This document shows positions 1 through 13,034 of a stretch of 64,000 nucleotides of DNA, in pieces. Position 1 is the stretch's first letter, and each line of letters begins with the position of its first letter. The DNA is from Citrus sinensis (taxonomy: Eukaryota > Streptophyta > Magnoliopsida > Sapindales > Rutaceae): positions 32,575,001 to 32,639,000 of the forward strand of contig NC_068560.1 in assembly GCF_022201045.2 (NCBI RefSeq). Reading direction: 5' to 3'. The notes below the pieces were generated by a model that was given only the letters and a program-made list of their open reading frames with translations, was not told the origin of the DNA and made no database searches. The position numbers were made by a program, and so were the translations under genes.

Positions 1-607
1 TACAAATTGCTTTTAACACTGATGTCACGCCTCAAGCGATTTGAGCAATTCATCGAACGGAGATTTGGGCCACTCATCAATTAATATCCGCTTTCATAAT
101 CATACATGACATTTAAAAAAGTCTACTTACGGAATCGGGATAAGGCGTCCGTCGTACGACAGGAACTGAGTGAGATCCATCGTCCAACGCAATGTGGTGA
201 AAGCCGTGACAATAGATTGACATAAGTCAGAATTCAGGTGCAGCGTTAACATGGGGGTATACACTAAGAGGACATGTTCTCACCTGCACGCAAACAAAAA
301 CCTCATACGATCCAACTCAGCAATTCATTCACCCAATTTTTACGCTCCACGTGGCACCGCGTTTCCATTTGTCTTTCTTTACTTTCTTACGCTCGTCGGC
401 GTTTACCAGTCTCTCCAGTCTACTCATCCTCATCATTTCAACCATCACGAGTTTGGGACTATATGTTTACGTTTTCGCAGCCGCTGTCGTATTTCTTCTT
501 CTCATTCAGTTTTCTCGAGAAAGTTATCAAGAAAGATTATACGAGTCGTTTTGGACACCTGTGAAGGAAGGTTTTTAAGTTTCACCACAGTATGTTGTAA
601 AATTTGG
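1..607. promoter_or_regulatory. Upstream region and leader of the MEKK1-type gene
   Basis: This stretch precedes the kinase start codon and must hold its promoter and leader, but I cannot place the transcription start. Several short open frames overlap here without protein-like composition. On the minus strand, 180 to 1 contains an ATG followed by a consensus-like donor (GTAAGT, near 131-126) and later a short open frame ending in a stop. This could be the edge of a divergent gene or a fragment, but the two pieces join in frame only from a different ATG. No family was recognised. Confidence 0.35.
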
Positions 608-649
608 ATGGATTCAGCTCTCAAATGCATCACTTACCTCGATTTTTAA
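608..649 (+). promoter_or_regulatory. Upstream ORF overlapping the kinase start
   Basis: ATG at 608 opens a 13-codon frame that stops with TAA at 647-649. It is out of frame with the kinase and overlaps the first in-frame kinase ATG at 625. Its context has G at +4 but no purine at -3. The in-frame ATG at 682 has G at -3 and G at +4, so ribosomes that translate this short frame could reinitiate there. Whether it lies in the mature mRNA depends on the unknown transcription start. Confidence 0.4.
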
Positions 650-3600
650 GTCCTAGGGAGAAATCCGCCGGCAAAGCGGCCATGGACCCGAGGAAAATGA
701 GGCAAAAACCTCGGCTCGAGCGGCGGAATGCGGCGAAGCACATTGAGTATGATGTGGCCTCAACATCATCGTCACTTGATGATTCATCGTCTTCATCTTC
801 GCTAATTACTCGATCGCTTGACTTGTCCGACAGAACGAGCTTCCGCATCGAAGGCGTGGAGGGAGAGTTCGAGCGGATTTGTCGGAGCTTAGGCTTGTCT
901 GGTCCCGAGGATTTCGCGATCCCGGCGGCGGCGTGGGAGGCTCGAAAAAATCGTTCGGCTTCTGATCTCCTACCGAGGTCGAGGTTGAAACAGCTGGATA
1001 CTCTGAAAGAAACGGTGGAGAGACAGAGTGACGCAGCGGGTGCGGTGGTCGGTGAGTTGTGCGATAGGGTTTCGGATATTGTCAGAATTAGGAACGAAAC
1101 TGAGCTGACTCGGACCAAGTTGACTCAGGTAGCGGAATTGTCTTGTAGGGCTTCTGGTGCCGGTAACAATGATGCTCTTGCAGTTATGGAGACTACTGAG
1201 TTGCCACCGAGCGGGTTGGCCGAGTCAAGTGCGTGCTGTGTTAGTAGTAATTATGTGAAAGGAATTAAAGGAGTTCGGCCACCTCTGTTAAAACCGCCGC
1301 CAGGTATGAGGCAACCGGTTATTGATAACGCGTGTTCTACGTGGGATATCTTGAGAGATTTTGCACCTAAAGATGGTATAACGCCGTCTTCAGTAATGAA
1401 TGATAGAGCTCTAAGTAGTTCATCTGATGACGAAGATAATGAAAAAGAAGGAGAAGAAGCTGACAGGGCGATTGTTAAGGAAGAAGAAGATGATATGGTG
1501 TTATCAGAGTCATGTTCATTTACGACAGAACACGAAGATGACTCTTCAAGTACCACAACTGAACCTATGTCGAATATTTCGCCCAATGGGAGGTTTAAGA
1601 GGATTATCACATATTGGCAGAAGGGTGACCTTCTGGGACGCGGATCGTTTGGATCAGTATATGAAGGGATTTCTGAGTAAGTGCTTAAATGTTGTTTGTG
1701 ATGTTGCTCAAATTTCTATAAACAACTACCATGTTTCAAAATGAATGGGATGCTATTGGGGAATTCATGAAATATAATAAATCTAGATTCGAGATGTTGC
1801 CCAGTTGGATTATTATTTGTTGATTTGAAATGGAACAGAGGCCTGTGTGTAGAATATGCTTTTTGATTAATGAATATGTATGTGTTTCTTGTGCAGCGAT
1901 GGATTCTTTTTTGCTGTTAAGGAAGTTTCGTTGCTTGATCAGGGGAGCCAGGCAAAGCAGAGTATTTCCCAACTTGAGCAGGTGAGACAGGATATTCTTT
2001 TGTCATGGTATAAGTTTGATTCTCCACATATATACTATTTTTCTATCTTACAAGTACTTTAGTTAACTGTCTGGGGTTGGATATAATTTAATTTTAATTA
2101 TCATGTGCTGCCATTGTTTGCAGGAGATAGCTCTTTTAAGTCGGTTCGAACACGAAAACATAGTTCAGTATTATGGCACGGATAAGGTATTATTGCTTTT
2201 CATTTTCTTCGACTTTCGACATGACTGAAAATCCTTCAAAAGTGAATAAGTAGCCTGTTCTTTTCTTACATTTAAGATACATATACATTTCTGAAGTTCT
2301 TTTCCTTAACCTCTTCCATTCTTTGCTTCATCTTGGTGGAACATTTATATGTATGATTTGAGAGGGAAATAATAATTAAGGTGATCCCATAGAGGAAGGT
2401 TGAGGTTGCTTAATTAATATCAAAAAGAATATTGCATAGTTGTCCTTTACAAATTCTTCTAAGCAGTAAAATGTGTTTTAATGAAAGTTCTTCTATTTAT
2501 GTTTTTCCTATTGCTTTTATTGAACCCAAAAATAGCGTAAGCAATTTGTGCAAATTATGCTTTTCCATTACCAAATCTGTGAAAATCTAAATGCTTATCA
2601 GAATTATAGGCACTGTGACTTCAGAAAATTTACTCAAGCTTGCATCCTAATGATTTGTCTGGAACATTGAATTTTTGAAAAAAGGCTTAAAGAAAGAAAG
2701 TTGAATTCACATGCATGCGGAACTTTAATCTCATGCCTGCATCATCTAGTGCCAGTCTCTACTGTGTGCTTCTTTCACATATTGACATTTATTTCCATCT
2801 TTAGAAGTATTTGGATTTTGTAGGATAAACATGTGTTGTTTAGGTGTTCATGTTGCATAATTTTCTCGATTAATTTCTTTTCTGTATTTAATGGTTTTGC
2901 AGGATGAATCAAAGCTATATATCTTTCTTGAGCTTGTAACTAAAGGCTCCCTTTTAAATCTCTATCAGCGGTATCATCTACGAGATTCCCAGGTCTCTGC
3001 CTACACAAGACAGATTCTGCTTGGTTTGAAGTATCTTCACGACCAAGATGTTGTTCACAGGTGATAAATGTGGATCCATTATGCCATTAATCATGCATTG
3101 ACGAGCCATCTCATCTGATTCCAAAATTTTCTTCTTTGATTATGATTTTTTTAATTCAATGTGTTTTATCATTGCCATCAATGCAGCAAGTTTATTTTTT
3201 TAAAGCATATGCAGCAAGTTATGTTATTGTGCAAGTTTAGCAATCATATGCTTTCCCTGTTTCATTGGAATTTTAGTTCTTTCTACTTTGGTGTTGTTTT
3301 TTATGATGACTTATTAAAGTGTTTACTGGTTGATTTTTTAAGTGAACACTGCTTGTAAGCTCTAGTGTAATTTTGTTACTTATTAACAGTGTCATCATCC
3401 AACTGTATTTTATTTAAGATGAATTCACTGCTTCCTAGGACTTTATGTCTTTGCTATGACGGTGGGTGGGTGGGCTCACATGCATTCATGCCTTTTTCCT
3501 AGTGGTGATAACTCTAAATTGTCGTTTTCCCTGCTTTTCTTTTACCTAACAACAAAATGGAGCAAAATATTTTTCCATTTGAAGGAAGATAAAAATTGAA

Positions 3601-5148
3601 TTTATTCAACAAAAGTTATACTTCCTCGATATTTGGATTCAAATTGCTAGCTGATTGTAAATATTAAGCTAGCAAATTGGGAGCCACATACATCAGGTTC
3701 ATATCCACTCTAGTCTTCCTGGAGTTATTTTCTATCTCCTTTTATTTTCAGTTCTGCTTTAATAGATTTTTTAATCAGGGCTTCTGTTAGATTTGGTCCA
3801 TGATCCGGAAGGAATTTTTTCTTAACTAATTCTTAGTGAGTGTCAAAGTGGTTGGCAGTGAGTGTTTGTAGTGCAATCACAGAATGGATGGATACAGAAA
3901 CATATGTTTTGTGTATGATTATTTCATTTTGGCTCATCTCCTTCTTTTTTGTGTTAAAGGGATATTAAATGTGCAAATATATTGGTGGATGCGAATGGAT
4001 CAGTGAAACTTGCTGATTTCGGATTGGCAAAGGTTTTTTTGTCATCCCTGGACTTTGATCTTCTTCTCATTTTCAGTATCTTCTTAAATGGTTGTAAATT
4101 CTTCTTAATATTTCTTCATGTGTTGATTTTCAGGCCACCAAATTGAATGATGTAAAATCTTGCAGAGGGACTGCATTCTGGATGGCCCCAGAGGTTTGCA
4201 GTAATCCTTTTGTTTGAGAGTTGAATAACTTTACATGAATTTGTAGGTTGAATAAGTTAATGACATTATGAAGCATTGAAGAACTTATGGCTCAAAGTTA
4301 TAATATGTCAAATGGTGTTTTATTTTATGCATTTGTTATTAGTAAAACCAATTCAGTTATGAAACACTATGTTGATGTTCATCTGCATTCTGGACAACAA
4401 TGTGTGATATTGTTTTGTACCTGATAATTTGGCGGGTATTGCTCAACCTTAAACATGTTAGACTTTGCAAGATTTTTTTTTTTCTATTAAACACAATGCC
4501 TATATAATAAAGAGTGTGTTTAATAATTTCCTTCAGGTGTTTCTGATTACCAAGCCTTACGATTGCAGGTTATTAATAATAAGAACAAAGGTTATGGGCT
4601 TCCAGCTGATATATGGAGCCTTGGCTGCACTGTGTTGGAGATGTTAACCAGTCAAATTCCGTATGCTCCTATGGAATGTGTAAGTGCAATTTTTATTAAA
4701 ACTGTTGCTGTCACAGTCATCATCATTTTGATTAAGAAGTGATATTACAGATTTGCAAAACCTATTTTCCTTGTTGGTTTCTGTTGGTTGGTCTTTTATA
4801 TCTATTTTCTATTATATCAGTTTGAACAAAATCCATTTGATCGGTACAATTGTAGAGTAAGGACTTTACTTCTAAAATATGCTCGAGTGTAAAATTTGTT
4901 TTTGGGACTTTAACTGCATCTTCTTTATTGTAACTCAACAGATGGCGGCATTGTTCAAGATTGGAAGGGGTTCGCCACCACCTATTCCTGATAGTCTCTC
5001 AAAAGATGCTCAGGATTTTATCAAGCAATGTGTACAAGTTAATCCAAATGATCGTCCCACTGCAGCTCAGCTCTTAGACCACCCATTTGTTAAGAGACTA
5101 CTTGCCACAAACTCAGGCTCAGCATCTCCTTATCTAGGTAGACGGTGA
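625..5148 (+). CDS. MEKK1: MAP kinase kinase kinase, MEKK1 type
   Basis: Serine/threonine kinase at the top of a MAPK cascade. In Arabidopsis MEKK1 acts above MKK1/2 and MPK4 in immune and stress signalling. Exons by splice consensus and phase: 625-1676, 1897-1981, 2124-2186, 2903-3060, 3960-4032, 4134-4193, 4569-4679, 4942-5148, giving 602 aa (Arabidopsis MEKK1 is about 608). The N-terminal ~330 residues are Ser-rich and acidic, with the RLERR patch near the start and a KPPPGMR-like stretch, both as in MEKK1. The kinase domain follows: glycine loop GRGSFGSV (~338), AVK lysine 359, HRDIKCAN with catalytic Asp454, DFG 472-474 and WMAPE to 497. The tail SGSAS...RR resembles MEKK1. One oddity is GTAFWMAPE where the family usually has GTPFWMAPE. 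The first in-frame ATG is 625. ATG 682 has a better context and would give 583 aa. Confidence 0.93.
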
Positions 5149-8100
5149 GGTACATATCAATTGTTAAATTACATTTCAGTACTTTTCCTGTTGCTGTGCT
5201 CTCCTTAACACTGGAAAGAAGAGCTAAAACTGTGGGCGTGAATGCTTCTATTTAATACAATTAGCCTCTCTGTGCTCCATCAGTCTCCACAGTGAGTCAC
5301 ACGAATTCTTCTACCATGCTTTAATTTTATGTTCAATGCACCTGTGGCCATACTGAAACATGTCTAACACCTGAGAGTCTAAGAGGCATTTGGCAATTGG
5401 TTATGCCATCTGTGAGGCAGGAGTCCCAAAAGTAACATTCACAATTTTTCATTGGGTTGTAGCTTTTACCAGCTTCTCAGATTGTTCATATATTCACTCT
5501 CGGAAAGGATGATAGCATCACTCTTGAAGACACAGCTTCTTCCATTATGAAGCAAGCACAGCCTTGCATCCTAGAGTAATTTTGCTTGTCCAGATGCAAA
5601 AGCTGCATGCTTTTTATTAACTCAATCAAGAGTATCCACTCTGTTTGTTATGTTGTACTTGATATGCAATTGTAGGACAGTAGTTTGGTATGGTTTCCTC
5701 ATTATTATTATTATTATTTCTTCTAATGGGAGAACGATTGTTGGGGGGAGGTGTGATACGGTGTTAGAGACAGGGACGGTCACTATTTTGTATATATCTA
5801 GCATTTGAAACAATGCTACAGAAGCAAGTGTATATGCAGGATGCAGATAAAGTAAAGCTCCTATTACTTGGTAATTTTGCCTTGTGATTTTCTGCTGCAT
5901 ATAATATTTGATTGATTACTTTGTGCTATGGGTCCAAGGAAAATCTTCTTAATACAAGACATTTTAGCGCAGTAAATCTCGTGGACGGGCCAAAACGTTT
6001 CTAAATTATGCAAGACGAGTAGTAGTGGGTGATCAAGGAAACCAAAAGGGGGCTGTCTATGGTGCGCCTATGACCTTATCAGTTATTATGAACCATCAGA
6101 TTAAGTAGTTTAGTGGTTTAGGTGGATTTAATAGGTTATTAACTTCACAATCTCTATTGTTTGCATGGGCGTTAAAAAATGATGAAGTTTCAATATTTTA
6201 ACACATAATCTCAAATCATTTAAAATTTTTACACTTAAATTCAATATCTAGTTTGACTTTTTAATAATATATTTTAAAGTTTGCATTAATATATATTAAT
6301 TATTTAATATATAATAGATCTATGTATTATTTAATAATCACTATTAACATAAGATAAATTTAACTGTACATTTAATAAATTAATGTGTTACTCTGCTCTC
6401 AATTTTTTAAAATGTGATTAGTCTATTCTCATTCATTAGATTTTTTATTTATTTAACCATTAACCACTTTGATCATATATAATTTAATTATACCCTTGTT
6501 AAAATTAAGGTAGAAAGAGATTAATTACCATCATGGTTGGTTCTAAAAATATATTTCTAAATTTAGTTCTAATCATTATAAGTTTTTAAAAAAATCACCG
6601 CTAATTTTATTGTTATGATTGCAAATAAATTGCTCAAATTTTCTATTTAAAGTTATAATTTATGGGTGCAATTGCATTTGCATATGTCAGAGACAATAGT
6701 CACATACATTATTTTAATTTTTTACCGTTGCTCTTTTCTTTTCTCTCTCCTCCTCTCTCTCTCTCATTTCCGCCCACTTCCTTCATTTTCTCACTTCCCG
6801 AACACCCATTACAAAATAGATTTTTTTAAAATTTTATTATCTTAGAGAATTATATTTTGTACATGATGAAATAACTTAATTAGTGAAAACTAAAAATTAA
6901 AGGATAAGACTATTTGAACCCATAAATGTATTCATTATATGAGGATAGTTTAGAAATAAAAAAAAAATTGGATGAAAATATATTTGATCTTTGAAAAGTA
7001 ATTTTAGGGGTTAGAGAAATAAGATAACTGTAATTTTTCATTACATTGGAGTGAAAATGTAAATGAAAGAAAGAATAAGGAGCTAACTGTAATTTGCCAA
7101 AAAAAAGACAAAAGCTAGGAAAAGCCAAGGGTGTAGTGTCAGAGGGATACCATAGCGGGAGCCCACCAAAAAGTTGCTCTATTTTCAATTTTTGGTAAGA
7201 GGATTTACATCGACCTTGAATTTGTTGGTCGAGAAAATACAAGAAAACAAAGAAATTATTATTAAGTAATTTTAAATTTGGAGCTACTTTAAAGTAAAAC
7301 ATAAATCATAAGCACACCCATAAAGTAATAAATAATAATAAATATGTTATAATTTTAATCATGTAATTATAAAAGTGTATTTTATTTTAGAGCGATTCTA
7401 ATATAATTAGACCATTATTATTATTTTGAGAGTTTGTAATTTTAGTTCATCAGTACACAAATAGAACGGATTTGGAAAAGTTTTTTTCTGTTTCATCACG
7501 AGTAGTGTTTGATTTTTCTATATATTTAATTAATGGACAGTGAACGATACAAGGTTAAAAAGGAAATTTCAAATGCCATCGCGCATAAATGGGCCGGGGA
7601 TTGTTAAGGTCCAGAAGCTTAGCCTGCCCAACACGTTTCTAGCCGACTCTAATATAGTAGAAAGTGTACAAATGACCATAATGATGAAACAATGTTGCAA
7701 CGGTTGCAACATGAGTTTTGTCATTTTTAGTTAATTACACTGTACTACCTTATATTTTATGAAAAATTAAATATATCTTAGAAGTTATAAATTTTTATAT
7801 ATAAGTATTTTTTAAGATAAAATGACTTTTGAAAAAAAAATATAACTGTTATTATTATTTATTAATGTTATTATTATTATATCAATATTATTGTTATTAT
7901 TATTAAAATTTATTATTTTCATTATTTTTATGTGTTATTATTACTACCATAAATGTCATGATTATTATATTATTATTATCATTAAAATTTGTTAATTTAT
8001 TATTTGAAGTATTATTGATTATTATTGCTGTCATTAATTATTATTATTATGAAAATTTATTAATTTTGCTATTTTAATTCTTGTGATTACTTTAATTAAG

Positions 8101-8669
8101 TCGTTATTATTATTTATTATTTTTATTACTGTCATTAATGTCATTATTTTTATTACTATTATTAATATATTAATTTAATTTTTATTATTTATTGTTATTA
8201 TTATTTTATTAATATTATTAATTAATTTTATTATTTAATTATTATATTATTATTAATGTCATCAACATCATCATTATTAAATTTTATAGATTTTTTTTTA
8301 GTAATACTGTTGTAATTATTATTATTTTGCCTTAAGTAAATATTTAAAAACATTTAGCTTTTATAATTTTATAATAAACAATAGGGGGTTAAGTGTTAAT
8401 AACCAATTGAACACATCTCAGCCGTTGAATATTTTAACCATTAGATCTATTGGATGAAACAGAAAAGAAAAAAGTTTGGGGAACCGTGCAACTGTTGCAT
8501 GGTGGGCGGACTAATAGAATAAAAAAACAAAAAAACCCAAGATGGTGGCGTAAAAATGACAGGCATCAGCGGACAGCTGAAGCATATTCAAAAGTTTTCA
8601 ACCCTATGATATAAATTGAATAAATAAGGAATTAAAATAAAAGTACAAATAAACAGAGAGAGAAGCAAG
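5149..8669. other. Kinase 3' region and AT-rich intergenic DNA
   Basis: The first ~750 bases probably include the 3' untranslated region of the kinase gene. The rest is very AT-rich, with short frames on both strands that look like chance (for example 7540-7734 and 6910-7302). A near-perfect palindrome, TGTTGCAACGGTTGCAACA, lies near 7693. I see no gene. Confidence 0.6.
7840..8340. repeat. Degenerate ATT/TTA-rich low-complexity tract
   Basis: About 500 bases are dominated by TTATTATTATT-like runs broken by short unique words such as GTCATTAATG. This looks like an old, expanded and mutated trinucleotide repeat. It has no open frame and no flanking duplication that I can see. Confidence 0.75.
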
Positions 8670-8877
8670 AGCCTGGTTCTCTCCGTTAGCTTGCAGCAGC
8701 ACACGCAAGACGCAACCATCGCCCAACGTGGCCGTGAAGATCGGGTTCACTCACCGCCCGATCCTCTCCGCCTTTCCCTCCATAAATCATCTAAACACAC
8801 CACTTTCAAAATCCCTCTCTCTTGGCCCCCTCCCAAACGACGTGTCGTATTCCCCTTGTATCTTTTTTGTTTTCCAG
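8670..8877 (+). promoter_or_regulatory. Probable leader exon of the DUF1644 gene
   Basis: This C/T-rich, less AT-rich block follows an AT-rich region and looks like a plant 5' untranslated exon. GT at 8878 (CCAG/GTACGC) is a possible donor. A good acceptor, TGTCTTGCAG, ends at 11161, 99 bases before the coding ATG at 11261. The implied leader intron is about 2.3 kb. This is inferred from composition and splice words only. Confidence 0.4.
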
Positions 8878-11260
8878 GTACGCTGCGCTCTTTATCGAGG
8901 CTCTGATCTCAGCCCTCGATTCCATTTTCTGGTTTTGGATTTCATTTTCCCCTCTCATTGCGAGCTCTTCGGCGGCAAACGTATCTTTATTTAACTGGAG
9001 TTTGACATTTTGGATAGTGCGTGTGTTTGCCAGTTTTTAGTTCTAGGGTTTTCTCTTTTATGGCTGAATTGTTTTTACTTTCATGTTTTTTTGTAATATG
9101 TTATGTTCGTATATCAGAATTGTGCTTGTGACTGTACTTATTTACGATTTTGGCATTTTTGGATTATCTGTGTTTTGAAAATTGAAACGTTCGTGCGTAC
9201 ATTGCACTGCACTGGACTATATTTTAGCATTTCGGCCTTAGTTGCATAATTTGGCTTGCAACAGAATTTTAGACAATTGTACTATGCAGTGTGTAGCTGA
9301 AGGCATTTTAATTTGTTTCCTTTTCTTCTTCTTATTATTTTTTGGTTAAAAATCACACACTGTTTGACCAATGCCCATCATTTTCAGCTTGGTTCTAAGT
9401 TCCATCAAATCATTATAATTGCTCAGAGATGTGTAAAAATTAGCCACAGTTGTTTAGAGTAATGAGGATTGTGTTCTTGAATTGTTAGATAGAATGATTG
9501 GTGAAGGTTGGAGTGTCACTAATGGGTATTTATAATTTTAACCATTTTCATTTCGAGTATCAAACTTGTTGAAAAAATTGCAGAGTTAGAAGAAGAAATG
9601 AGAGGTTCTTTGTAGCAACAGATGACTGATTGGTGGAAAGGATATTTCGGCCGAGTGAGGTGATTAGGAGTTCAGTTATATTGCTGATAGCGATAAGTTA
9701 CTTTTAACTAAGCCCAAATCGATGCTCATCTCCAATTCATTCATTTGGATTTTTTTTTGTTTTTAAAAAGCTTCGACATTTGAAAGGATGCTTGTTTTAT
9801 GAAAAAACTTTGCTGCTTCTCAATCTCTATTTTTTGGGGTTTAAATGGACACTCCAAATAATAATTTTGCAGCAGATCTGTTGTTTGTAGTTTTTGATGA
9901 ATTTTACATTGTATCTTCATTTTGTTTTCCCAGTGTATTTCGAATAAGTTGCTATGCAGGTCAATTGTGCATTTGAAACCAACATCCCCTTTTTCGTTGG
10001 TCAGGGCCTCAAAAGGTGTGGGCGATGGCATGGACAGCTGGATGCCAGCCAACACACTCAATGGGGAGGTTTAGGGTAGATTGGGTAGAGGGTAAGGTAA
10101 GGATACTAACTATATGATTGGTGAACACAGAAAAAAGAGAAGAAGAAAATGCACTTAGTAACATCTTTATCATTGAATTCTAAAACCTCGTTATTGATAA
10201 GCTCCAAATTTCTCTGGGAAAAATATGTCATTGCTTTTAGACACTTGGTGGATGAAGTATACACTGCTTGTTTCAATTGGTGGTATTTTGTGTAATGACC
10301 TAGTGTGGATTCTTTACCATGCATAGTCTGTGACTGAGACTGATTGAATGCGTCTGTCTCTTATGATTGGAAGGGTTGGCAGTACCAGCAGTAATAAGAC
10401 TTCCCTTTTTGATGAAGATTCTTTCGTCTGAGTTCTTATCCTTTGGGAAAGGTTCTATTGGCTATAGTAAATGAGTTGGATGGACATTTTACTGCCATTG
10501 TGCACGGTTTTTAGTTCTGTTTGCAAATTCTAGCAAAGCAAGGGTAGTTTGAAACTTATTTGACATCAATGTACAGATATTGATGTGATATCTAGTGAAT
10601 AATTAATTTATGACCCTTTTCTATGATTGTCCCCATGATTTTGTGTATGTTTTGGACTTTAAAGTTAGTTTATGCCATAGATGTACTCAGTTGAGCCTTT
10701 TCAATGGTGGTAAATGGTCAGTACACTTTTTGAAGTCTGCATATGATGTGGGTATGTTGCATTCAGGTTTGGCAAACAACAATATGATATTTGACCAGTG
10801 CATATTAAGAAGTTTGTGATGTGTTTGATATGATTGGTATATTGAGAAACCTGGTGGGTTCTGGTACTCGACTGATACTGGCATGCAATTGATTCTTTTT
10901 GCCTTGGTGTTATATTTTTCTGTATATGTCATACATGGATAGATGACAAATTTGTTTTATAAATTAAGCTTTGCTTTTTCTTTTTTCTTTTTTTTTTTAA
11001 TAATTTCAGCAGTTCTGAAATGGCCTCATATAAGAATAGTAGTTAAGAACAATAATATGAATTGCTTGGATGGTATTAAAATACAATCAACTTAATCAGA
11101 ATGCTGGTTAAAATGCATTGTACTTGGTGGATATGAAATTGGACTTGCCTGTGTCTTGCAGAGTCATATTTATGATTTAGCAGGTTATATTATTTAAACC
11201 TTTTCCAGGAGAATGATTCGTTCCTTCTCACTCTGCTTGTTTCAAGGTTAACTATTGTCA

Positions 11261-12241
11261 ATGGCGAAAGTTAACAAAGTGCGATGCAAGTCTGATTCAC
11301 GACGTCACAGAGTGGCACCATACCCATTGCCGTCTGGGCCTAAAAAGGCTGGTAAAGAAGGCCTGTCAAAGAAAAAACATCCTAGAGGTTTGGAGAAGAA
11401 AGATTGGGAAGGCGTGACCTGCCCAGTATGCCTGGAGTTTCCTCACAATGCTGTGCTTCTTCTTTGTTCCTCTTATCACAAAGGATGCAGACCTTACATG
11501 TGTGCTACGAGCCGTCGTTTTTCGAATTGTCTTGAGCAATACAAGAAAGCCTACACAAAAGTTTCTTCTATTGAGAGTGGCCAACAATCAAATGAGTCGT
11601 TGGATAACTCCAGTGTCACTTTAGATCCCATGCATGCTCGTGAAAAGTCTGAAGTTCCAGAGCTTCTATGTCCTCTTTGTCGCGGACAAGTGAAGGGTTG
11701 GACTGTAGTGGAACCAGCCCGTAAATATCTCAACTCCAAGAAAAGATCATGCATGCAAGATAAGTGCTCATTTGTGGGAACTTATAAAGAGCTGAGGAAG
11801 CATGTTAAGGCAAAGCATCCATTGGCAAGGCCTCGAGCAGTAGACCCTGTACTTGAAGAAAAATGGAAGAAGCTTGAACGGGAGAGGGAGAGAAATGATG
11901 TTATCAGCACAATAATGTCCTCTACACCAGGGGCTATGCTTTTGGGAGATTATGTGATTGAGCCAGGGTTTCATGACATTTATAGTGATTATGATTCGGA
12001 TGACTCTTTGGATGATGGTTACTTTCCTGGTGAGTCGTTAGACCAGGGACAGAGCAGAGGGTTTCATTGGCGAGGTAGATATCACATGGATTATGACTCA
12101 TTGGATGAGGAAGATTTTGGGATGCGCCGAGCTATTCTTGCTGGTTCAGCTGCTGCTGCATCAGGACGTGTTCTTCCCAGGATACTGGTTGGTGCATCGA
12201 GGAGGCGGTGGAGGCATAGAGGAGGTAATAGAAATCGATAA
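11261..12241 (+). CDS. DUF1644 zinc-finger protein
   Basis: Member of the plant DUF1644 family, whose rice members have been linked to salt and stress responses; the biochemical role is not established. One coding exon, 326 aa. The ATG at 11261 is preceded in frame by TAA at 11249-11251, which fixes the start. The N-terminus is basic and Lys-rich. Visible metal-ligand clusters: CPVC at 54-57 with LLLC at 69 and a Cys/His group near 73-81; CPLC at 137-140; and a C2H2-like finger with C164, C169, H181 and H186. A charged helix (~199-212) follows, then an acidic Asp/Ser-rich stretch (~240-286), and the tail is Arg/Gly-rich. The tail could bind nucleic acid, but that is inference. The gene converges on the minus-strand gene ending at 13035. 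Confidence 0.88.
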   Translation: MAKVNKVRCKSDSRRHRVAPYPLPSGPKKAGKEGLSKKKHPRGLEKKDWEGVTCPVCLEFPHNAVLLLCSSYHKGCRPYMCATSRRFSNCLEQYKKAYTKVSSIESGQQSNESLDNSSVTLDPMHAREKSEVPELLCPLCRGQVKGWTVVEPARKYLNSKKRSCMQDKCSFVGTYKELRKHVKAKHPLARPRAVDPVLEEKWKKLERERERNDVISTIMSSTPGAMLLGDYVIEPGFHDIYSDYDSDDSLDDGYFPGESLDQGQSRGFHWRGRYHMDYDSLDEEDFGMRRAILAGSAAAASGRVLPRILVGASRRRWRHRGGNRNR

Positions 12242-13034
12242 TTTGCTTGTCAAATTGTAGAAGGGTGAGGATAGGCCCGGCCAAAGCTCTTTCACTGTTG
12301 CATACATTAAATTTCTTTCTGACTGCCATAACACAATCTGGTATATAATCAGAATGTCCATGGCTGTGTGATCTCAACTGATTGTAGAATAGCAAGGTAA
12401 TGGGCACCTCGTCCTTAGATATATTAGGCATTTAGTTTTTAGAAACTAAGGCATTGCAGTAGTCAGTTTCCTCATAGTCATTGATGTATGGATTGAGTCA
12501 TTGACTATCATTTGTTCATGCATAATAGTCAATTTGAATGGAAGGAATGGAAGGGTAAAATGATATATAACATTCTTTTGTTATTCAGTTTGAAAAATAT
12601 GATGAATTTCCTTTTTCGCTTTATACGATATGATAATCTCATATCCTTATATTGTGTGTACAGCTTTATGAAAAATTGTGTGAGACTCGATAAAGAAAGA
12701 TTCAAAATAATCAAATCGTTTGTCCATAAATAGTCAGTTTCGTTCTCTAGAGGCAAACTATGCTTTCACTGATCTTGTTGATTTGTTTGTAATTTGTTAA
12801 AACAATAGAGGATCTCTACCCTTGGAAAGTTAAACATGGGAGTGAGAAACGGATATTTTACTGTTATAACAGACCACAATAGGTGGATCAAGAGAAGAAT
12901 TGAGACAGTATCCATGAAAATCTGCATTGCCATCTGAACACAGAGCCGGGGAGAGAGAGAGAGCAAATTCAAATGGCGGGACTTTGTCTGCCACAATTCA
13001 CATCTCCTATGAATCAACTCGATCATTATCTCTG
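12242..13034. other. Convergent 3' regions
   Basis: This gap of about 790 bases lies between the stops of two converging genes and probably holds both 3' untranslated regions. Several short frames are open on either strand, but none has a recognisable domain. No repeat was noticed. Confidence 0.55.

Noticed and set aside
604..624. Kinase start at TTG 604 in the longest open frame
   Set aside because: TTG is not a plausible nuclear plant start here. The first in-frame ATG is 625 and a stronger one is 682.
11255..11260. DUF1644 start at TTG 11255
   Set aside because: The ATG at 11261 follows two codons later, with an in-frame TAA just upstream.
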